From contig NZ_JAPLAI010000069.1 of NCBI RefSeq assembly GCF_026393345.1, forward strand, positions 53,554 to 93,733: DNA of 40,180 nucleotides, written 5' to 3'. A program made the position numbers and the translations under genes. This DNA comes from Microbacterium sp. (GTDB taxonomy: Bacteria > Actinomycetota > Actinomycetes > Actinomycetales > Microbacteriaceae). Within the stretch, counting starts at the first letter, position 1, and every line of letters begins with the position of its first letter. The notes beneath the pieces were generated by a model. The model saw only the letters and a program-made list of their open reading frames with translations, was not told where the DNA came from and did not search any database. Below, piece after piece: positions 7,644 through 15,321 of this stretch.

Positions 7644-9347
7644 TCAGATCGGGCGTGCACTTTCGATGCTCGACAGGGGCAGGGTGCGTTCCACGTCGGC
7701 GTTGCGGTCCCGGCCGCGGAGTCGTCCGCCGCCGAGGCCGGTGGCCTCGAGCTGGAAGGTACGGATGGAGCCGTCGGGCAGGCGCACGTCGACTTCGACC
7801 ACGGAGCGGGCCTTGACGGCCTGCTCGAGTTCACGTTCCAGCCACGCGCCCTCGGCATCCGGGCCCTCGGTGGCGCGGAGACTCCCGATGAGCGTGGCGT
7901 AGCGGTCGGGCTCGGATGCGGGCGGGTCGACGTCCGGCGCGCCGCGGCGCCGCAGGGCGTGCCCGTCGCCGTCGCCGTCGACCGCGACCACCGGATAGCG
8001 GGCGTCGGACAGGCTCCAGTACACGGCCTCGCGGGAGGCGCGGGAGACGAGCATGCCCTCGTGTGCGATGAGGCCGACCGAGCGCAGCGATTGGTCGACC
8101 GCGACGGTCGCCAGCAGGTCGGAGTCGTCGCTGATGACGGTGGTGCGGCCGCTGAGCTCGTCTACCCCGACCCGGAGCTGGCCGTGACGGGTCACGGCGC
8201 GGTCGATGAGGTAGGCGAGGGGCTGCGGGATGCCGGTCAGCGATACCTCGCCGAGGAAGCTGCGGAGTGTCTCGCCGGTCTCCCCGGTCGCCACGGCGGC
8301 GGCGATCGATTCGGCGCTGAAGCGGTAGGTGGACGCCTGCGCGCGGCTCTCGCGGACGGCCATGGTGCGAAGCCGCTGCTCCAGTGCGGGCAGGAGCGGC
8401 CCGGGGGCGATCGCGGTCAGGTCGGCCTGCAGGTAGAGCTTGTCGATCTCGGCGGGCAGATGCGTGGCGAGCTCCGCGAGCACCGGCACGCCGCGCTCGC
8501 GGAGCCCTGTGCTCCACGGCGGTTCGCCGTCGTCGGCGGTGAGGATGCCGAGGCGCCGGGCGCGGCGCAGCAACCGGTCGGCGATGGCGGGCCATGCCGC
8601 ATCCAGCGGATAGGCCTCGCGCCAGGTCGCCGGCGGACGGTACCCGCCTTCGGGTGTGCGAAGACCCGGGCGGAGTGCGCCGACGAAAGCCGAGGCGACG
8701 GCGCTCCAGCGTTCCGGGGTCGAGATGCTCACCCAGCGCTGCGCGGCGGTGGTCGCCTGCCAGCTGCGCTGGACCTCACGCAGGAGCCCCGCATCCACGG
8801 CGAGGGCGAGGAGGTCTTCCAGGTCTTCCGCGTCGTCGACGGCGCCCGCCTCGACCAGGCGACGCCGGTCCGCGACGCCGACGGGTCCCGCGCCGGTGCG
8901 GCCGATGGGGGTGGCCAGGGCCCACAACAGCAGGTCGGTCAGCGATCCGACCGCGGTGAAGGCGTGTTCCGCGGCGGCGGCGACGGCCTCCGGCGACGGG
9001 GCACGGGTGGGAGCCGCGGCGTCGATCGTGCGCAGGTCGGGATCGAGTTCGCGCAGGCGTGCGGTGACGGCGGCGAAGGGAGAGCCATCGGGATGCAGCA
9101 GCATCCGTTCCCGGAGTCCAGGCGCCGACGCGGGGTCGGCGGTCAGTGCGGCCAGGAGATCCCGGGGCAGATCCACCAGGGCGCGGTCGATCGCGGGCGT
9201 CGACAGCAGGTTCTCGGCGGCGTCGAAGAAGTCGTGCCAGCCGGCATCGGGGGAGACGCCGCGGAGCGTGAAGACGTGCGCCAGCTCCGCGTCATCGAGG
9301 CTCGCCAGCGTGGCCGCCAGCGTCCGCTCGTCCGAGGAGGCGCCCAC
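7644..9347 (-). CDS. Helicase-associated protein (XPB C-terminal-domain-like, Rv0862c family)
   Basis: This 567-residue protein belongs to the actinobacterial family found directly upstream of XPB and called helicase-associated or helicase-XPB C-terminal-like. It lacks Walker A or DExx motifs, so it is not itself a helicase. The N-terminal ~350 residues are helical repeats with many Leu/Ala/Arg. The C-terminal half carries the family's conserved region around GVDELSGRTTVISDDSDLLATVAVDQSLRS-type sequence, followed by a small beta-rich end (VVEVDVRLPDGSIRTFQLEATGL). The start is GTG at 9345-9347, 2 nt after the stop of the small membrane protein gene, so the three minus-strand genes may form one operon. 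Its role as an XPB partner is inferred from conserved context. Confidence 0.85.
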   Translation of the reverse strand: MGASSDERTLAATLASLDDAELAHVFTLRGVSPDAGWHDFFDAAENLLSTPAIDRALVDLPRDLLAALTADPASAPGLRERMLLHPDGSPFAAVTARLRELDPDLRTIDAAAPTRAPSPEAVAAAAEHAFTAVGSLTDLLLWALATPIGRTGAGPVGVADRRRLVEAGAVDDAEDLEDLLALAVDAGLLREVQRSWQATTAAQRWVSISTPERWSAVASAFVGALRPGLRTPEGGYRPPATWREAYPLDAAWPAIADRLLRRARRLGILTADDGEPPWSTGLRERGVPVLAELATHLPAEIDKLYLQADLTAIAPGPLLPALEQRLRTMAVRESRAQASTYRFSAESIAAAVATGETGETLRSFLGEVSLTGIPQPLAYLIDRAVTRHGQLRVGVDELSGRTTVISDDSDLLATVAVDQSLRSVGLIAHEGMLVSRASREAVYWSLSDARYPVVAVDGDGDGHALRRRGAPDVDPPASEPDRYATLIGSLRATEGPDAEGAWLERELEQAVKARSVVEVDVRLPDGSIRTFQLEATGLGGGRLRGRDRNADVERTLPLSSIESARPI

Positions 9348-9349
9348 GC

Positions 9350-9613
9350 TCAGCGGGCTCGGTTCGCCCGAGCCCTCCGTACGAAGGCCCGGATGATCAC
9401 GGTGAACATCATCACGAAGGCCAGGATCGGCGCGTAGTAGACGATGATGCTCACGGCCGGCCAGACTCCGGTGGCGAAATCGGCCCCGGCGGAGGAGCCG
9501 ATCATGATCGCGAAGAAGCAGCCGACGGACAGCACAAGCAGCCCCAGCGACATGGTCGCCAGGACGCGGTCCAGGCGCTGGATGGGTACGTCCCCATTGC
9601 TCGTCTTGCTCAT
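9350..9613 (-). CDS. Small two-TM membrane protein, unknown function
   Basis: This 87-residue protein has a hydrophilic N-terminus and two transmembrane helices (about 19-40 and 52-76), then a basic tail (RRARANRAR) predicted to be cytosolic. The family is not recognised. The frame stays open further upstream, but TAGGCT lies 7 nt before the ATG at 9613 on the minus strand, so a leaderless start there is preferred. It is the first gene of the run leading to the helicase-associated protein and XPB, with only 2 nt to the next start. Its relation to DNA repair, if any, is unclear. Confidence 0.75.
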   Translation of the reverse strand: MSKTSNGDVPIQRLDRVLATMSLGLLVLSVGCFFAIMIGSSAGADFATGVWPAVSIIVYYAPILAFVMMFTVIIRAFVRRARANRAR

Positions 9614-9645
9614 CGGGTTCAGCCTACTGCCTCGACGGGAGCGGC

Positions 9646-9722
9646 TAGTCTGGTTGCAGGGGTTTTTCGCCCCGATTCCGTCGCGCCCGCACACCAGCGG
9701 GCCACGATCCAGCGAGGTCTCC
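9646..9722 (+). promoter_or_regulatory. Promoter and 5' leader of the cold-shock-domain gene
   Basis: TAGTCT (9646-9651) is a plausible -10, giving an untranslated leader of about 65 nt. The leader includes a short AGGGG/CCCC hairpin with a T5 loop (near 9658-9675) and a GAGG ribosome-binding site near 9713. Divergent from TAGGCT at 9621-9626 (minus strand). Confidence 0.45.
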
Positions 9723-10106
9723 ATGCCCACCGGCAAGGTCAGGTTCTACGACGATGAGAAGGGCTTCGGCTTCATCACCACTGATGACGGCCAGGATGTC
9801 TTCCTCCACGCCACCGCGCTGCCCGCAGGCGTTCCGTCGCTCAAGCCCGGCGCGCGACTGGAGTTCGGCGTCGCCGATGGCAAGCGCGGACTGCAGGCAC
9901 TGTCCGTTCGCGTGCTCGAAGCGCCGCCGAGCCTGGCCAAGCGTGCCCGCAAGCCCGCCGACGACATGGCGGTCATCGTGGAAGACCTCGTGAAGCTCCT
10001 CGACGGCATCGGTGGCGACCTGCGTCGCGGCCGCTACCCCAGCGGCAGCCACGCGAAGAAGGTCGCCGCGGTGCTGCGCAAGGTCGCGGAAGAACTCGAT
10101 GCCTGA
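9723..10106 (+). CDS. Cold-shock-domain protein with C-terminal extension
   Basis: This 127-residue protein is about twice the length of a classic CspA. Residues 1-66 form the OB-fold cold-shock domain with RNP1 (KGFGFI, 13-18) and RNP2 (DVFLH, 25-29), which bind single-stranded RNA or DNA. Residues 70-127 are a basic then helical extension found in actinobacterial homologues. ATG at 9723 has GAGG about 8 nt upstream. The 3' end overlaps the next gene by 8 nt, so the two are translationally coupled. RNA chaperoning or transcription antitermination is the likely role; cold induction is not shown by the sequence. Confidence 0.93.
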   Translation: MPTGKVRFYDDEKGFGFITTDDGQDVFLHATALPAGVPSLKPGARLEFGVADGKRGLQALSVRVLEAPPSLAKRARKPADDMAVIVEDLVKLLDGIGGDLRRGRYPSGSHAKKVAAVLRKVAEELDA

Positions 10107-10926
10107 CGCCGAGAGCACGCCCGACTCCGTCGCCCCGGACGAGCTGGCCACGTCTGTGGACGTCGTGGACGAGCCGACCGTCGCCGTTCCGCCCCCGCCC
10201 CCCGGCGACGCGCGGCTCCTCGCCGCGCATGACCTGGCGCTGGCGGGCCTGAAGGAGATCACCCCCGCCGCGACCATCGGTCCGCCGGCCGGGTACTCGG
10301 TCGAGCCCGACGGGGTGGTGTCGCTGCGGTTCGAGAACCGCCTGGCGGGATACCCCGGCTGGTTCTGGACCGTGAGCCTCGCCCGGGTCGAGGATGAGGA
10401 CCCGACGATCCTCGAGGTCGAACTGCTGCCCGGGGAGTCGGCGCTGCTGGCCCCCGAGTGGGTGCCGTGGGCTGTCCGCCTCTCCGAGTACCGCGCGCAG
10501 CAGGCCATCACCGCGGCCAACGCCGAGGCGGAGGATGCCCCCGCCGGCGAGCAGTCGGACGACGACGAGGACGTGGATGTCGACGACCTCGACGATCTCG
10601 ACGCCAGCGACTTCGACACCGATGGGTCCCCGATCCTGCACGCCGGCGACGTCGACGGTGTCGACATCGACGAGCTCGACGAGGACTCCGAGGACGAGGA
10701 CTCCGAGGACGTCGACTCCGAGGACATCGACTCCGACGACGTCGAGGACGATGACGACGACTCCGACGACGTCGAGGACGACTCCGACGACGACTCCGAC
10801 GATGAGGATGACTTCGAAGAAGACGAGGACGACTCCGACGACGACTCGGACTCCGACGACGTCGACTCCGATGAGGAAGACGACGAAGAAGACGACTCCG
10901 ATGAGGACGACGACGACCGTCGCTGA
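10099..10926 (+). CDS. DUF3027-like protein with long Asp/Glu/Ser tail
   Basis: This 275-residue protein follows the cold-shock gene with an 8-nt overlap (ATG inside the last codons). Residues 1-45 are a variable Pro-rich lead. Residues about 45-150 are the globular DUF3027-type domain (GYPGWFWTVSLARV, LLPGESALLAPEWVPWAVRLSEYR). From about 155 to the end the chain is almost entirely Asp, Glu, Ser and Val, in repeats of DS, DDD and EDDS, giving an extreme negative charge. DUF3027 has no established function but is widespread in actinobacteria, often next to a cold-shock-domain protein. The tail could bind cations or basic proteins, or simply be disordered. A bidirectional terminator follows. 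Confidence 0.85.
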   Translation: MPDAESTPDSVAPDELATSVDVVDEPTVAVPPPPPGDARLLAAHDLALAGLKEITPAATIGPPAGYSVEPDGVVSLRFENRLAGYPGWFWTVSLARVEDEDPTILEVELLPGESALLAPEWVPWAVRLSEYRAQQAITAANAEAEDAPAGEQSDDDEDVDVDDLDDLDASDFDTDGSPILHAGDVDGVDIDELDEDSEDEDSEDVDSEDIDSDDVEDDDDDSDDVEDDSDDDSDDEDDFEEDEDDSDDDSDSDDVDSDEEDDEEDDSDEDDDDRR

Positions 10927-10935
10927 CGCCACATG

Positions 10936-10980
10936 ACGAAGGGCCCGCCCGATGCCGGATGGCGCGGACGGGCCCTTCGT
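10936..10980. terminator. Bidirectional terminator between the DUF3027 gene and serC
   Basis: ACGAAGGGCCCG (10936-10947) pairs perfectly with CGGGCCCTTCGT (10969-10980). It sits between two convergent genes, 10 nt from the DUF3027 stop and 8 nt from the serC stop. Confidence 0.85.
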
Positions 10981-10988
10981 CGTCGGGT

Positions 10989-12101
10989 CTAGATGTTCTC
11001 GAGCGTGTAGTCGACGCAGCGGATCAGCTGGCGCACGTCCTCCGGGTCGATCGAGACGAACGTCGCGATGCGCAGCTGGTTGCGCCCGAGCTTGCGGTAC
11101 GGCTCGGTGTCGACGATGCCGTTCTGACGCAGGCTCGCGGCGATCGCCGCCGCATCCACGCTCTCATCGAAGTCGATTGTGACGACGACGGGGGAGCGGT
11201 CGGCGGGGTCGCTGACGAAGGGCGTCGCCACCGACGAGGCCTCGGCCCAGTCGTACAGCGCCTGCGACGATTCGCGGGTGCGGGCGTCGGCCCACTCGAG
11301 GCCCCCGTTGCCCAGGATCCAGCTCAGCTGCTCGTCGAGCAGGATCAGGGTCGACACCGCGGGGGTGTTCAGCGTCTGCTGCAGCCGCGAGTTGTCGAGG
11401 GCGTTCTTCAGGCTGAGGAACTCGGGGATGTAGCGGTCGGATGCGGCGATCCGCTCGATCCGCTCGATCGCGGCGGGTGATACCGCGGCGAACCACAGAC
11501 CGCCGTCGGAGCCGAGATTCTTCTGCGGCGCGAAGTAGTAGACGTCCGTCTCGGAGACGGAGAAGTCGATGCCGCCGGCGGCGCTCGTCGCGTCGATGAC
11601 GGTCAGGGCGCCCTCGTCGCCGTGCACGCGGGAGATCTGCGTGGCGACGCCGGTGGAGGTTTCGTTGTGCGGCCAGGCGTAGACATCGACGCCCTCGATC
11701 GCGGCGGCGGCGATGCTCGCCCCCGGGTCGGCCTTGCGCACGTCCGGCGCCTGCAGCCACGGGGCTCCCGCGGCGGCGGCGAACTTGCCGCCGAACTCGC
11801 CGTAGACGAGGTTCTGGGCACGCCGCTCGATGAGACCGAACGCGGCCGCATCCCAGAACGCCGTCGAGCCGCCGTTACCGACGATGATCTCGTAGCCGTC
11901 CGGCAGGCGGAACAGCTCGGCGAGACGCGAGCGGACGCTACCGACCAGGTTCTTCACCGGCTTCTGGCGGTGCGAGGTGCCCAGGATCGACGCTCCGGAC
12001 CCGGCCAGTGCAGCCAGCTGCTCGGGGCGGATCTTCGAGGGACCGCATCCGAACCTTCCGTCGGCGGGCAGGATCTCACGGGGAAGCACGACGTGTGGCA
12101 T
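10989..12101 (-). CDS. serC: Phosphoserine aminotransferase SerC
   Basis: This 370-residue PLP-dependent enzyme converts 3-phosphohydroxypyruvate and glutamate to phosphoserine in serine biosynthesis. The sequence follows the mycobacterial-type SerC: FGCGPSKIRPEQL at the N-terminus, GTSHRQKPVKNLVG, the cofactor-binding GNGGSTAFWD, and the PLP lysine in YYFAPQKNLGSDGG. Length fits the family (about 370-380). The start was set at ATG 12101 because the open frame upstream (98 more codons) runs through the divergent ideR promoter and because TAGAAT lies 7 nt before this ATG. It is divergent from ideR. No other serine genes are adjacent. Confidence 0.96.
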   Translation of the reverse strand: MPHVVLPREILPADGRFGCGPSKIRPEQLAALAGSGASILGTSHRQKPVKNLVGSVRSRLAELFRLPDGYEIIVGNGGSTAFWDAAAFGLIERRAQNLVYGEFGGKFAAAAGAPWLQAPDVRKADPGASIAAAAIEGVDVYAWPHNETSTGVATQISRVHGDEGALTVIDATSAAGGIDFSVSETDVYYFAPQKNLGSDGGLWFAAVSPAAIERIERIAASDRYIPEFLSLKNALDNSRLQQTLNTPAVSTLILLDEQLSWILGNGGLEWADARTRESSQALYDWAEASSVATPFVSDPADRSPVVVTIDFDESVDAAAIAASLRQNGIVDTEPYRKLGRNQLRIATFVSIDPEDVRQLIRCVDYTLENI

Positions 12102-12108
12102 GTCCTCG

Positions 12109-12114
12109 ATTCTA
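12109..12114 (-). promoter_or_regulatory. -10 hexamer of serC (leaderless)
   Basis: On the minus strand TAGAAT lies 7 nt before the serC ATG, placing the transcription start at or beside the start codon. This decides the start against the longer open frame. Confidence 0.6.
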
Positions 12115-12201
12115 GGGTGACCCGGGTTCGGCTCCCCGCCGCCTCGGTGGCACCACGGTTGGATAGGCTTCAGGGGCCGCCCCCTTCTGTCGAGGACACC
12201 C

Positions 12202-12897
12202 ATGACCGATCTGATCGATACCACTGAGATGTATCTGCGCACCATCCTCGAGCTCGAGGAGGAGAACATCACTCCGCTGCGTGCGCGCATCTCGGAGCGC
12301 CTCGGCCACTCCGGCCCGACGGTGTCGCAGACCGTGGGCCGGATGGAGCGCGACGGGCTCGTCGTCGTCTCCGATGACCGCACCCTCGAACTCACCGACG
12401 CCGGCCGTCAGAAGGCCGTCGACGTCATGCGCAAGCACCGGCTCGCCGAGCGGCTGCTCAGCGACGTCATCGGCCTCGATTGGGCGTACGTGCACGAAGA
12501 GGCCTGCCGCTGGGAGCACGTGATGAGCGAGCAGGTCGAGCGCCGCCTCGTCGAACTGCTCGGGCACCCCACCGAGTCGCCCTACGGCAACCCGATCCCG
12601 GGCCTAGACCAGCTGGGCGACCTGCCGACGAATACGTTCGAAGAGGGCGTCGTCGGGCTCGTTCGTCACCTCGATGCCGTCGGCGGCCCCATCACGGGCA
12701 CCGTGCGCCGGCTCGCGGAGCCCGCGCAGGTCGACCCGGAACTGCTGCAGCAGCTGCGCAGTGCCGGCGTCATGCCGGGAGCCGCCGGGGCGTTCCAGTA
12801 CAGCGAGGGCTACGTGCTGGTGCAGATGGACGGTTCCGATGAGGGACTGGAACTGCCCGTCGAGGTCGCCGCGCACATCTTCCTCGTCGCGAACTGA
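12202..12897 (+). CDS. ideR: Iron-dependent repressor, IdeR/DtxR family
   Basis: This 231-residue metalloregulator has the winged helix at 1-73 (SGPTVSQTVGRMERDGL recognition helix), the dimerisation and metal-binding domain at 74-140, and the C-terminal SH3-like domain at about 150-231. All metal ligands known from DtxR/IdeR are at the same positions: M10, C102, E105 and H106 (primary site), and H79, E83 and H98 (ancillary site). With Fe2+ it should dimerise and repress siderophore and iron-uptake genes and control iron storage. The ATG start gives the family N-terminus (MTDLIDTTEMYLRTI). TAGGCT near 12163 is a likely -10. No canonical 19-bp iron box was seen in its own promoter. A manganese-responsive relative is possible, but the motif match to IdeR is close. 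Confidence 0.95.
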   Translation: MTDLIDTTEMYLRTILELEEENITPLRARISERLGHSGPTVSQTVGRMERDGLVVVSDDRTLELTDAGRQKAVDVMRKHRLAERLLSDVIGLDWAYVHEEACRWEHVMSEQVERRLVELLGHPTESPYGNPIPGLDQLGDLPTNTFEEGVVGLVRHLDAVGGPITGTVRRLAEPAQVDPELLQQLRSAGVMPGAAGAFQYSEGYVLVQMDGSDEGLELPVEVAAHIFLVAN

Positions 12898-12953
12898 GCG
12901 GCGCCGCATCCGCTTCTGCACAGGTCGGAATGCACGATCCGGCCTGTGGGGAA

Positions 12954-13133
12954 TGTGACTTATTCGTTACCTTCAGGTAGCCTGGCCAAGTCCACAGGTG
13001 AAAGCCCGCCGACGGACCCCGCCCGGATTGCCTGTCAGGCTCGTCGTCCGCCGCGGTGACACCCGCACATCGTGCCCCGAACACCGAGTGCCGACGAGCC
13101 AGCGCAGACCGCGCGAAGGTGCCGGAGGACATA
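12954..13133 (+). promoter_or_regulatory. Promoter and long structured leader of the M23 peptidase gene
   Basis: TGTGAC (12954-12959) and TAGCCT (12978-12983), 18 bp apart, form a likely promoter; the inverted repeat TACCTTCAGGTA (12968-12979) overlaps its -10. The leader would be about 145 nt. It contains GCCTGTCAGGC (13030-13040) and a long-range stem, GGCTCGTCG (13038-13046) with CGACGAGCC (13092-13100). A GGAGGA site (13124-13129) precedes the TTG start. Cyclic di-AMP riboswitches often precede cell-wall hydrolase genes in actinobacteria, but their conserved core was not recognised here. Confidence 0.45.
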
Positions 13134-14021
13134 TTGGCTGAAAACCTGGATGAGGAAGCCCGCGAGCCCGATGAGGCCGCGGTTCCGACGCCCGGTCGGC
13201 GCAGCATGCGTCAGGCGGCTCGCCCCGCGAGCCGTGTCACCCGCGCGCCCCGTGCCGAACGAGCCGTCCGTACTCCCCGCGCTCCCCGCACCCGCGGTGT
13301 CGTCAAGCCGCTTCGCAACGTCGTGATCCTCGCCATGGTCGGCGGCCTCGTCGCGACCGTCGCCCTTCCCGCGTACGCCGCGTGGAACCCGGAGTCTGAG
13401 GCGCTGACGATCGAGCAGGTCGCCGCCGAGAACGCGCAGTCCCTCGTCGTCGCATCCGACGTGGTCACCACCGATCTTTCCCGCAGCAGCTACGCCGCGA
13501 CCACCGCGGAGGAAGTGGCCACCAAGAAGGCCGCCGAAGCTGCCGCCGCGCGTGCCGCCGCCGCCTCCAAGTCGCGGTCGACGAGCAGCGCCGCCGTCCT
13601 CTCTTCGGTCGACCTCAGCCTCGTCGCCCCCGGCAGCGGTGAGGTTCGCTGGCCGCTCGACATGTCGCAGATTAAGATCGGGCGCGGCCTCAGTGGCGCC
13701 CACGACGGCGTCGACCTGCTCGGCTCCGCCGGCACCCCCGAGTTCGCCGCCGCGGCCGGCACCGTCCGCACCGCCACCTGGTTCGGTGGCTACGGCAACG
13801 GCGTCATCATCGATCACGTCATCAACGGCGTGACGGTCTCCACCCTCTACGGGCACATGTCGCAGATCCTCGTCTCACCCGGCCAGTCGGTCTCGGCAGG
13901 GCAGATCATCGGCCTCATGGGCAGCACCGGCAACTCCACCGCGAACCACCTCCACTTCGAGGTGCGCATCAACGGCGGGCTCGTCGATCCGATGGCCTGG
14001 CTGTACTCCAACGCCGGCTGA
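13134..14021 (+). CDS. Membrane-anchored M23 (LytM-type) peptidase
   Basis: This 295-residue protein starts, by this call, at TTG 13134, chosen for the ideal GGAGGA site 4 nt upstream; the frame is open back to GTG 13056. The N-terminal ~60 residues are cytosolic and strongly basic, a transmembrane segment follows (about 61-80), then an Ala-rich, coiled-coil-like stretch (to about 155). The C-terminal domain is a LytM/lysostaphin fold with the zinc motifs H190xxxD194, Y239GHM and H272xH274 in NHLHFEV. The order H...D...HxH is complete, so it is probably an active glycyl-glycine or peptidoglycan cross-bridge endopeptidase outside the membrane. It is preceded by a long leader, a possible point of control. 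Confidence 0.9.
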   Translation: MAENLDEEAREPDEAAVPTPGRRSMRQAARPASRVTRAPRAERAVRTPRAPRTRGVVKPLRNVVILAMVGGLVATVALPAYAAWNPESEALTIEQVAAENAQSLVVASDVVTTDLSRSSYAATTAEEVATKKAAEAAAARAAAASKSRSTSSAAVLSSVDLSLVAPGSGEVRWPLDMSQIKIGRGLSGAHDGVDLLGSAGTPEFAAAAGTVRTATWFGGYGNGVIIDHVINGVTVSTLYGHMSQILVSPGQSVSAGQIIGLMGSTGNSTANHLHFEVRINGGLVDPMAWLYSNAG

Positions 14022-14120
14022 GCCACCGACGCGACACGAACCGTTCCCGGTTCCGTGCATCCCGGGCGTGTCCCGGTGGGTTACTCTGTGACTCGACGCT
14101 GAGAGAAGCGGAGGTCGCCG

Positions 14121-14231
14121 ATGGACGGCACACCACGCGCCCGAACCAGGGCTGCGCTCGGTCTGTTCGTCTTTCGGCATTGTGAGATTGGATGCCGCGG
14201 GGTAACCGCGCGTCCAAGGCGCTGTCTGTAG
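14121..14231 (+). CDS. Putative 36-codon leader ORF ending inside a terminator hairpin
   Basis: The ORF starts at ATG 14121 with GGAGG 6 nt upstream and ends at TAG 14229-14231. It encodes a basic peptide (MDGTPRARTRAALGLFVF, then Cys/Arg-rich sequence, ending RRCL). The stop codon lies in the TGTA loop of the strong terminator at 14216-14246, so ribosomes finishing the ORF would occupy the hairpin. TACTCT (14082-14087) is a possible -10 about 7 nt before a short 5' leader. It resembles a leader-peptide attenuator upstream of the HNH gene, but may also be a structured small RNA: CGGCAT/ATGCCG and CGCGG/CCGCG helices lie within it. No family is recognised. Confidence 0.4.
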   Translation: MDGTPRARTRAALGLFVFRHCEIGCRGVTARPRRCL

Positions 14232-14246
14232 ACAGCGCCTTTTTTC
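14216..14246 (+). terminator. Strong Rho-independent terminator
   Basis: AAGGCGCTGTC (14216-14226) pairs perfectly with GACAGCGCCTT (14231-14241) around TGTA, followed by a T-run (the stem-end TT plus four more T). It is the best canonical intrinsic terminator in the window and lies 75 nt before the HNH start. Confidence 0.93.
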
Positions 14247-14320
14247 ATGCCCTCCCGCCGCTCGAACGTCGCAGGAATCGAATACCGCGAAGCCGTCACG
14301 GCCATTCGAGAGGACAGGGA

Positions 14321-14818
14321 ATGCGCACTCTGGTGTTGAACGCGGGCTATGAGCCCTTGGCAGTGGTCTCGTTCAAGCGAGCACTCGTGCTCGTGATGAA
14401 CGAGAAAGCCACGGTTATCGAGCATGTGGAAGGAGAGCCGGTGTGGGGCAACCGGCGCGCGTATGAACGCCCGGCCGTCATCATCCTCACCCGGTACGTG
14501 CGCATCCCGGGATCCCGCCAGGTGCCGGTCACGCGTCGCGGCGTCCTCCGCCGCGACAACCACCGGTGCGGGTACTGCGGCAAAGCGGCCACCACGATCG
14601 ACCACGTGCAGCCGCGCTCCCGCGGCGGCAAGGACACGTGGGAGAACCTCGTGGCGTGCTGCCTGCGCTGCAACAACATGAAGGGCGACCGCACCCCACA
14701 GGAGATGTCGTGGGCGCTGCGCCTCGTGCCCGGCATGCCCCGCGGGTCGCAGTGGAGCGTGCGGGGCACCGACCGCGCCGACCCTCGGTGGGAGCCCTAC
14801 CTGGCGCTTGCCGCCTGA
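14321..14818 (+). CDS. HNH endonuclease-domain protein (small actinobacterial housekeeping type)
   Basis: This 165-residue protein has an N-terminal domain (RTLVLNAGYEPLAVVSFKRALVLVMNEKA) typical of a widely conserved actinobacterial and cyanobacterial HNH family. An HNH domain follows with CxxC (C83, C86), the DH of the betabetaalpha-metal site (D94-H95), N109, and a second CxxC (C114, C117) ending RCNNMKGDRTP. The Cys pairs bind structural zinc. The ATG at 14321 has an AGAGGACAGG site just upstream. The family's biological role is not established; it is not usually part of a restriction locus, and no methylase is near. Its end overlaps the convergent MarR gene by 22 nt. Confidence 0.9.
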   Translation: MRTLVLNAGYEPLAVVSFKRALVLVMNEKATVIEHVEGEPVWGNRRAYERPAVIILTRYVRIPGSRQVPVTRRGVLRRDNHRCGYCGKAATTIDHVQPRSRGGKDTWENLVACCLRCNNMKGDRTPQEMSWALRLVPGMPRGSQWSVRGTDRADPRWEPYLALAA

Positions 14819-15318
14819 CCGGGGTCGTCGCCCTCGAGCGTCGCCAGCCAACGCTTCAGGATCGGCTCCAGGGCCGCCGCATCCTGCTGCCCGAGGTCGG
14901 CGAGCAGCCGCGCCTCGTTGGCCAGGTGCGCGGTGAACGCGTCGTCGATGAGCTCACGGCCGGCAGCTGTCAGCCGGATCATCCGCCGCCGGCCGTCGTC
15001 CTGCGTGCCGCTGCGCTCGACCAAGCCCCGCCCGACGAGCCGGTCCACGCGTTTGGTGAGGCCGCCGGAGGTCACCATGGTGTGCGCGGCGAGTTCGCCG
15101 GCCGGCAATTCCTCGCCCGGGGTGCGGCGGAGCGAGGCAAGCAGGTCGAACTCCGGTTCGCTCAGTCCGTGGGCCGCATACACCGGGGTGAGCTCCGCGG
15201 TGAGGGCGAGCGCGATCCGGTGCAGCCGCCCGATGACGCCCTGCGGTGACGGGTCGAGGTCGGGGCGGGCGAGGCGCCACTGGTCCTGGATGTGGTCGAC
15301 GCGGTCGCGAGGGTTCAT
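14797..15318 (-). CDS. MarR-family regulator divergent to an EamA transporter
   Basis: This 173-residue MarR protein has a long N-terminal helix (RDRVDHIQDQWRLARPDLD), then the winged helix at about 60-130 (AGELAAHTMVTSGGLTKRVDRLVGRGLVER and the wing with the DDGRRR motif). The DDGRR segment is the usual DNA-contacting wing of the family. ATG 15316-15318 is preceded, 6 nt upstream on the minus strand, by TAAAGT, so it is probably leaderless. It shares a 39-bp divergent region with the EamA gene, which holds a perfect 8-bp-arm inverted repeat. It most likely represses both genes. The signal is unknown. Confidence 0.9.
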   Translation of the reverse strand: MNPRDRVDHIQDQWRLARPDLDPSPQGVIGRLHRIALALTAELTPVYAAHGLSEPEFDLLASLRRTPGEELPAGELAAHTMVTSGGLTKRVDRLVGRGLVERSGTQDDGRRRMIRLTAAGRELIDDAFTAHLANEARLLADLGQQDAAALEPILKRWLATLEGDDPGQAASAR

Positions 15319-15321
15319 GGA

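Noticed and set aside
12102..12201. IdeR iron box in the serC-ideR intergenic region
   Set aside because: No sequence close to the 19-bp TTAGGTTAGGCTAACCTAA pattern is present; only a -10-like TAGGCT.
12984..13133. Cyclic di-AMP (ydaO-type) riboswitch before the M23 peptidase
   Set aside because: Only a GCCAAGTCC word near the start recalls it. The conserved internal motifs and the GTAGGC closing strand were not found, so it is described only as a structured leader.
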